A stretch of 29,942 bases of DNA, from NCBI GenBank assembly GCA_015064665.1, contig SVRU01000029.1:1-29942 (forward strand). Direction: 5' to 3'. This stretch comes from Oscillospiraceae bacterium. GTDB taxonomy: Bacteria > Bacillota_A > Clostridia > Oscillospirales > CAG-272. Position numbers and translations under genes: made by a program. How positions within the stretch are numbered: position 1 is the first letter of the stretch; each line of letters begins with the position of its first letter. Shown piece by piece: positions 26,276 to 29,942 of this stretch. Under the pieces are notes generated by a model that saw nothing but the letters and a program-made list of their open reading frames with translations, was not told the DNA's origin and ran no database searches.

Positions 26276-26317
26276 TATAGGCACTAATATACGTAATTAA
26301 TTAAGGAAGGATATATA

Positions 26318-26680
26318 ATGAATCTTCAGGAATCGGGCGAGATGTATCTTGAAACAATTTACATACTATGCAAGGATAACGCCCACGTGCGCTCCATCGA
26401 CGTAGTCGAATATATGAACTACTCGAAGCCCAGCGTCAGCCGCGCTATCGGTCTTTTGAAAAATGGCGGATACATCACCGTTGACCGCGACGGATATCTT
26501 GGTCTTACCGATTCGGGTCTTGAGGTTGCGGAAAAAATATACGAGCGTCATAAGCTTTTAACCACTTTTCTTATCTCTCTCGGCGTGTCTGAAGAGGTTG
26601 CGTCTACGGACGCGTGCAAAATTGAGCACGTAATAAGCAACGAGTCCTTTGAAGCAATCAAAAGGAGAACGGCGAGATGA
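26318..26680 (+). CDS. DtxR/IdeR-type metal-dependent repressor, short form
   Basis: Cytoplasmic metal-responsive repressor of 120 residues. The N-terminal winged helix contains a recognition helix with SKPSVSRAI (36-44). The primary metal site aligns with DtxR: Met9, Cys100, Glu103 and His104 match DtxR M10, C102, E105 and H106, the iron-type set, rather than the Asp/Glu set of MntR. The ancillary DtxR ligands are mostly lost: His78 is kept, but the E83 and H98 positions are Thr82 and Ser96. The SH3-like third domain is absent. With feoAB next door and three palindromes around it, it is most likely the Fe(II) sensor controlling the feo genes. Its stop overlaps the next start (ATGA). Confidence 0.93.
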   Translation: MNLQESGEMYLETIYILCKDNAHVRSIDVVEYMNYSKPSVSRAIGLLKNGGYITVDRDGYLGLTDSGLEVAEKIYERHKLLTTFLISLGVSEEVASTDACKIEHVISNESFEAIKRRTAR

Positions 26681-27447
26681 AAATTCACTTTATCGGCACC
26701 TGCTCGGGCACTGAGCCTATGCCCGATATGCATCATTGCTCGGTGGTTTTTGAAATAAACCGAGTTTACTATTGGTTTGACGCGGGCGAGAACTGCTCAC
26801 ACACGGCAATGACGAAAATGGGCATCGACCTCTCTCGCGTACGCTGCGTGTTTATATCGCATTCGCATATTGACCATATCGGCGGGCTTGCAAATCTTTT
26901 GTATTCACTCAACAAGCTGGTGTGGCGCAATATACCCCATACCGATAACGACGGCGTTGTCAATTTCTTCTTACCCGACGAAAATATTTTTTCAAGCGTT
27001 ATGGCGGTTGCGTTTATGGGGCGAAAAAGCTTTCCGCTTACTATGAACGACTATCCCGTCAAGGACGGCGTAGTTTACGAGGATGAAAACGTTAAGATCA
27101 CCGCTCTTCACACGACGCATCTCAAAGAGGACGGCTCAAACGGCTGGCACGCCTATTCCTATCTTATTGAAGCCGAGGGAAAACGAGTCTTATTTTCGGG
27201 TGACGTCGGAGTGCCCTCCGACCTTGACGCGCTGATAGGTGACGGAGTGGATATTCTCATAATGGAAACGGGACATCACAAGGTTGCGGACGTTCTTGAC
27301 TATATGGAATCAAAAAGCATAAATAAGCTTATGTTCAACCACCACGGCAGAGAAATAATCGGTGACAGAGACGCCGCGGAAGCTCTTATAAGGTCCCGCG
27401 GACTTAACGCCGTAATATGCAAGGACTGTCAAACGGAGAAACTTTGA
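26677..27447 (+). CDS. Metallo-beta-lactamase-fold hydrolase (RNase Z-like)
   Basis: Protein of 256 residues with the full MBL-fold metal set: HSHIDH (His62, His64, Asp66, His67), His148, Asp176 in FSGDVG and a late histidine in NHHGRE (His222 or His223). The N-terminus GTCSGTEPMP resembles RNase Z and related phosphodiesterases, but the protein lacks an obvious RNase Z exosite, so a tRNA-processing role is doubtful. It overlaps the repressor gene by four bases and should be made with it, under iron-linked control. The substrate is unknown. The metal centre may hold zinc, iron or manganese. Confidence 0.85.
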   Translation: MKIHFIGTCSGTEPMPDMHHCSVVFEINRVYYWFDAGENCSHTAMTKMGIDLSRVRCVFISHSHIDHIGGLANLLYSLNKLVWRNIPHTDNDGVVNFFLPDENIFSSVMAVAFMGRKSFPLTMNDYPVKDGVVYEDENVKITALHTTHLKEDGSNGWHAYSYLIEAEGKRVLFSGDVGVPSDLDALIGDGVDILIMETGHHKVADVLDYMESKSINKLMFNHHGREIIGDRDAAEALIRSRGLNAVICKDCQTEKL

Positions 27448-27466
27448 TTAGGCAAGAGAATCGAGT

Positions 27467-27508
27467 CAAGGCGAGCAGAAATATAACTGCCCGCCTTGTT
27501 TTTATTTT
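27467..27508 (+). terminator. Terminator after the repressor/MBL operon
   Basis: CAAGGCGAGCAG (27467-27478) pairs with CTGCCCGCCTTG (27487-27498) with one mismatch, and GTTTTTATTTT follows on the plus strand. It partly overlaps the 3' end region of the convergent AraC gene. Confidence 0.82.
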
Positions 27509-28269
27509 AAAATTTCTCTTTTCATTCTCCTGTAGCGCATTGCCGAAATGCCCGCATAGCGCTTGAAGATACGCGAAAAATAGTTGTAATCCTCAAAGCC
27601 GCAGCGGTAAGCAATCTCGGAAAGCGGCATATCCGTCGTGATAAGAAGGCTTTCAGCGTTTTCAATGCGCTTTTGATTGAGAAAATCAAAAATACTCATT
27701 CCCATGCTTTTGGAAAAAAGCGAGCAACAATAATGCTCTTCAAGATGAACGGCAGAGGCTACGTCGGCAAGGGTTATTTTTTCGCAAAGATGCTTTGCAA
27801 TAAATTTTTTGACATCCTTGATATGCGGATTCTCGTTATCTCTCGCCGTTTCGATAAGCTGATAATAAAGATAGAGAAAAATGTTCACGCACTTCTCGTT
27901 TTTATAAGGAGAAACAGAATCAAAGCACTTTTTCTCGGACTCTAGCATGCCTAACGTGTCAGAACGCACGCTTGAGGGAAGAAAGCCGCGCACCTCGGGT
28001 GAATAGCCCTGCGGAAAGGTGACGTTAAAGCTTGCATAATACGACGGTGCGTGGCTTGCAAGTCTTTCTCTCACGCAGCCCTGCGGAATAAAAATTGCGT
28101 CGTTTGCGTGAAGCGTGTATTTTTTTCCTTCAAATACGTAGATCAACTCGCCGTCAATACAATAGGTTAAATCGCAATACGGAATGGGATAGCACGCAAT
28201 AGCCTCTGCTTTTTTTCTGCCGTCAAAGCAGAATCTTATGAATTCTATATTCCCGGTGCTGTAAATCAT
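27502..28269 (-). CDS. AraC-family transcriptional regulator
   Basis: DNA-binding regulator of 255 residues, starting at the ATG at 28269 (MIYSTGNIEF) with AAGGA eight bases upstream. The in-frame ATG at 28326 falls inside the promoter. The N-terminal half (about 20-90) looks like a cupin ligand-binding domain, with AIFIPQG typical of the arabinose-binding fold. The C-terminal 105 residues form the two helix-turn-helix units (about 165-186 and 213-236), with EIAYRCGFEDYNYFSRIFKR matching the AraC signature. It diverges from the CapA-family gene and may regulate it. The inducer, probably a sugar, is unknown. Confidence 0.93.
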   Translation of the reverse strand: MIYSTGNIEFIRFCFDGRKKAEAIACYPIPYCDLTYCIDGELIYVFEGKKYTLHANDAIFIPQGCVRERLASHAPSYYASFNVTFPQGYSPEVRGFLPSSVRSDTLGMLESEKKCFDSVSPYKNEKCVNIFLYLYYQLIETARDNENPHIKDVKKFIAKHLCEKITLADVASAVHLEEHYCCSLFSKSMGMSIFDFLNQKRIENAESLLITTDMPLSEIAYRCGFEDYNYFSRIFKRYAGISAMRYRRMKREILK

Positions 28270-28297
28270 AATTTTGTCCTTTTTGGCTTTTTTAAAA

Positions 28298-28326
28298 AGT
28301 ATAACAAATTTCTTCAAAAAATTCAA
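28298..28326 (-). promoter_or_regulatory. Promoter for the AraC-family gene
   Basis: TTGAAT (28326-28321), a 17-base spacer and TATACT (28303-28298) on the minus strand. The start lies about 22 bases before the ATG. Confidence 0.7.
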
Positions 28327-28460
28327 TATTAAATTAATAAATAGGCAATTTATTTTTAAAATTCAACGGTGCATCTTAATATTGTGCTAAAAAGGCATCA
28401 ACTTGCATAATATTTTGTCTTTTTCCGCGCCTCGTAAAATGGTAAAATAAACTGACCCAA

Positions 28461-28484
28461 ACCTGCACTTACGGTGATGCAGGT
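28461..28484. repeat. Palindrome in the CapA-gene leader
   Basis: ACCTGCA (28461-28467) and TGCAGGT (28478-28484) are perfect inverted copies ten bases apart. They could be a regulator site or a leader hairpin; no U-run follows. Confidence 0.55.
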
Positions 28485-28539
28485 AATCCGCGAAATAAAA
28501 ACAGAACGAAACGTAATGAAAATAAGAGGATTCTAAATT

Positions 28540-29694
28540 ATGAAAATACTTTTTGCAAGCGATCTCGGATTTCGAGGTGTTGACGAAAAACTCTCGCGCG
28601 AATACATTGAATATGCTCTCCTGGACGCAAAAGAGTCTATGGCAGACGCAGATTTCAGAATGCTTAATCTCGAAACGCTCTTCAACGAGAGCTGTCCGCC
28701 TATCGTAAAAAGCGGTCCCAACAACCGCGCGCTTCCCGGATATTTCCACTCTCTCGGCTATATGAATATCGACCTTGTCGGCCTTGCCAACAACCACACC
28801 GGCGATTACGGTGAGGAGTGCGTTTATAACAATATGAAGCTCCTCTCGGACAACGGATATTTATTCTGCGGAGCGGGAAAAAACATTGACGAGGCGTACC
28901 GCGCCGAAGTTTTGGAAAAGGACGGCGAGCGCGTGTCGGTCATAGCCGTATGCGAAAACGAGTTCGGTTGCGCAAAGCGTGATTTTGCCGGCTCTGCGGG
29001 ATTCAATATCCGCAGAACCTACAATGCAATAAAGAGGGAGAAAGAAAAGGGCAACTATGCCGTAGTCTTTTTCCACGGCGGAAACGAGGGCAACCCCTTC
29101 CCTTCCCCCGAAAAAAGAGATCTTTACAGACTCTTTATTGATTTCGGCGCGGATGCTGTGGTAGGCATGCACACTCACTGCCCGGAGGGATATGAAATAT
29201 ACAAGGAAAAGCCTATAATTTACAGTATGGGTAACTTCTTCTTTACACCGAATCCAAAATCTCCCCCTGCCGAAAACGACGCTTATTTCTTCGGATATAT
29301 GAGCGAACTCGAATTTGAAAACGGCAGAATATCCTTCCGCCCGATCCCGTATAAATATAACGTAGAAAAGCTGACCGTCCTTAAGGGCGATTCTCTCCGA
29401 ATATTTATGGATTATCTTAAAACCATAAGCGCACCGATTGCCGATGACGAGGAGCTTGAAAAATACTTCAAGGGCTGGTGTCTTATTATGGGACCGATCT
29501 ATGCCGAGCACGCAAAGTTTTCAAAAGAAATGATTGGGAATCAGGAAAAATGCGTTCATATGAAAAACGCGCTTAACTGCGAAGCTCACAAGGAGCTGCT
29601 CGCAGTGTATATGCAGCTTTGTTACGAAGGCATAACACCTGAAAACGAAGAATATAAAAACAAGATTAACGCCCTGCGCCATGTTGACGTGTAA
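28540..29694 (+). CDS. CapA-family metallophosphatase-like protein
   Basis: Protein of 384 residues of the CapA/poly-gamma-glutamate synthesis group, related to calcineurin-type metallophosphatases. Probable metal-site segments are Asp8, NLE (43-45), ANNH (83-86), HGGNE (179-183) and MHTH (210-213). The family block GYEIYKEKPIIYSMGNF follows. CapA proteins usually have an N-terminal membrane anchor or signal peptide. None is visible here, as the chain starts directly with the first strand, so the protein is probably cytoplasmic. No capB, capC or PGA ligase lies nearby, so a role in polyglutamate synthesis should not be assumed. AGAGG precedes the ATG. It is possibly controlled by the divergent AraC-type regulator. 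Confidence 0.87.
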   Translation: MKILFASDLGFRGVDEKLSREYIEYALLDAKESMADADFRMLNLETLFNESCPPIVKSGPNNRALPGYFHSLGYMNIDLVGLANNHTGDYGEECVYNNMKLLSDNGYLFCGAGKNIDEAYRAEVLEKDGERVSVIAVCENEFGCAKRDFAGSAGFNIRRTYNAIKREKEKGNYAVVFFHGGNEGNPFPSPEKRDLYRLFIDFGADAVVGMHTHCPEGYEIYKEKPIIYSMGNFFFTPNPKSPPAENDAYFFGYMSELEFENGRISFRPIPYKYNVEKLTVLKGDSLRIFMDYLKTISAPIADDEELEKYFKGWCLIMGPIYAEHAKFSKEMIGNQEKCVHMKNALNCEAHKELLAVYMQLCYEGITPENEEYKNKINALRHVDV

Positions 29695-29726
29695 AGGAGC
29701 CGCAAAATCCTGCAAGACCGAAAAAA

Positions 29727-29942
29727 GGGGCTGTCGCATTTAGGCAGAACCAAATAAAAAACGGCAGAAGCATTGTCATAAAAACAGTGTTTCTGTCGTT
29801 TCTTTATGCAAATTTAAAAAATTATGGTTGAAAACCTGCGGTTTTCTTCGTTTTTGTTAAAGTTTTTTATTCTATCCTCGTTTCCTCGCTCAGCGTACCT
29901 TTGTACGCTTCTCGCTCGTCAGCCAAGGATTTCTGCTCCAAA
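29727..29942. mobile_element. Possible end of an insertion element (cut by window edge)
   Basis: The block begins GGGGCTGTCGCATTT, which resembles terminal repeats of insertion sequences common in Clostridia. It then carries a hairpin, AT-rich sequence and a small palindrome AGCGTAC-N4-GTACGCT (29892-29909). No transposase frame or second end is inside the window, so the call rests on resemblance only. Confidence 0.28.
29759..29804 (+). terminator. Long hairpin after the CapA-family gene
   Basis: Bases 29759-29776 pair with 29784-29801 to give an 18-pair stem with a seven-base loop and a short TTTCTTT tail. Three of the pairs are G-U wobbles only when read on the plus strand, so the structure is tuned to rightward RNA. 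It may be the CapA-gene terminator or part of an inserted element. Confidence 0.62.

Larger units (their letters stand above)
28270..28539. promoter_or_regulatory. Divergent control region between the AraC-type and CapA-type genes
   Basis: This 270-base gap has no gene. On the plus side I find TAAAAT at 28443-28448 as a possible -10 but no acceptable -35, so the CapA-family gene may depend on an activator. The AraC-side promoter and a palindrome are listed separately. Confidence 0.5.

Noticed and set aside
26677..27447. Assignment of the MBL protein as RNase Z (rnz)
   Set aside because: The N-terminal motif is similar, but the protein is short and no flexible-arm exosite is visible; only the fold is supported.
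28270..28326. AraC-family start at 28326
   Set aside because: The extra 19 codons overlap the promoter boxes, and the ATG at 28269 has a good ribosome site.

Overview
The window looks like a chromosomal segment of a Clostridia-type Bacillota, probably an uncultured gut anaerobe. The grounds are a Clostridia-style RpoB N-terminus, a FeoB with a separate small Cys-rich partner, a CE7-type esterase of the kind common in gut Firmicutes, mostly AGGAG-type ribosome binding sites, and several close matches to sigma-A promoters. There is no tRNA, rRNA, CRISPR array or complete transposon.

Layout. (1) 1-5713, minus strand: the 5' part of rpoC, all of rpoB, and a private consensus promoter with an A-tract upstream region. 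rplJ/rplL are not next to rpoB. (2) 5750-13373, minus: a probable four-gene unit made of a large Cys-rich repeat lipoprotein, a second lipoprotein, an ABC ATPase and a large FtsX-type permease. It has a consensus promoter at one end and a strong terminator at the other. (3) 13586-18038, minus: prfC (RF3), a DUF3267 HEXXH membrane protein, trmB and two consecutive radC paralogues, preceded by a promoter and a terminator-like hairpin that may be an attenuator. (4) 18100-22313, minus: a YuiD-like (DUF212) membrane protein, greA, a uridine-kinase-like P-loop kinase, a CE7-type esterase and a TPR membrane protein in one operon. (5) 22332-23498, plus: a PfkB-family (KDG-kinase-like) sugar kinase alone, ending in a bidirectional terminator. 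(6) 23522-27508: an iron module with feoA, feoB and a FeoB-associated Cys-rich protein on the minus strand. Diverging from it on the plus strand are a short DtxR-type repressor and a metallo-beta-lactamase-fold hydrolase. Three copies of a GGTTAGC-type palindrome lie only in this module. (7) 27502-29942: an AraC-type regulator diverging from a CapA-family metallophosphatase gene, then a terminator-like hairpin and a sequence that may be the edge of an insertion element cut by the window end.

How the genes fit together. The best-supported system is the iron module. The repressor carries DtxR/IdeR-type primary metal ligands (Met9, Cys100, Glu103, His104), and the palindrome contains DtxR half-sites at a wider spacing than the corynebacterial operator. 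One copy sits on the feoA transcription start, one between feoA and feoB, and one between the two divergent promoters. The lipoprotein/ABC unit looks like a cell-envelope system of unknown substrate. The main unexplained elements are RNA-level: the hairpin ahead of prfC, and a hairpin between rpoB and rpoC that leaves rpoC without a normal Shine-Dalgarno sequence. I found no clearly new large system. The most promising candidates are these regulatory structures, the tandem RadC pair and the lipoprotein/ABC cluster.
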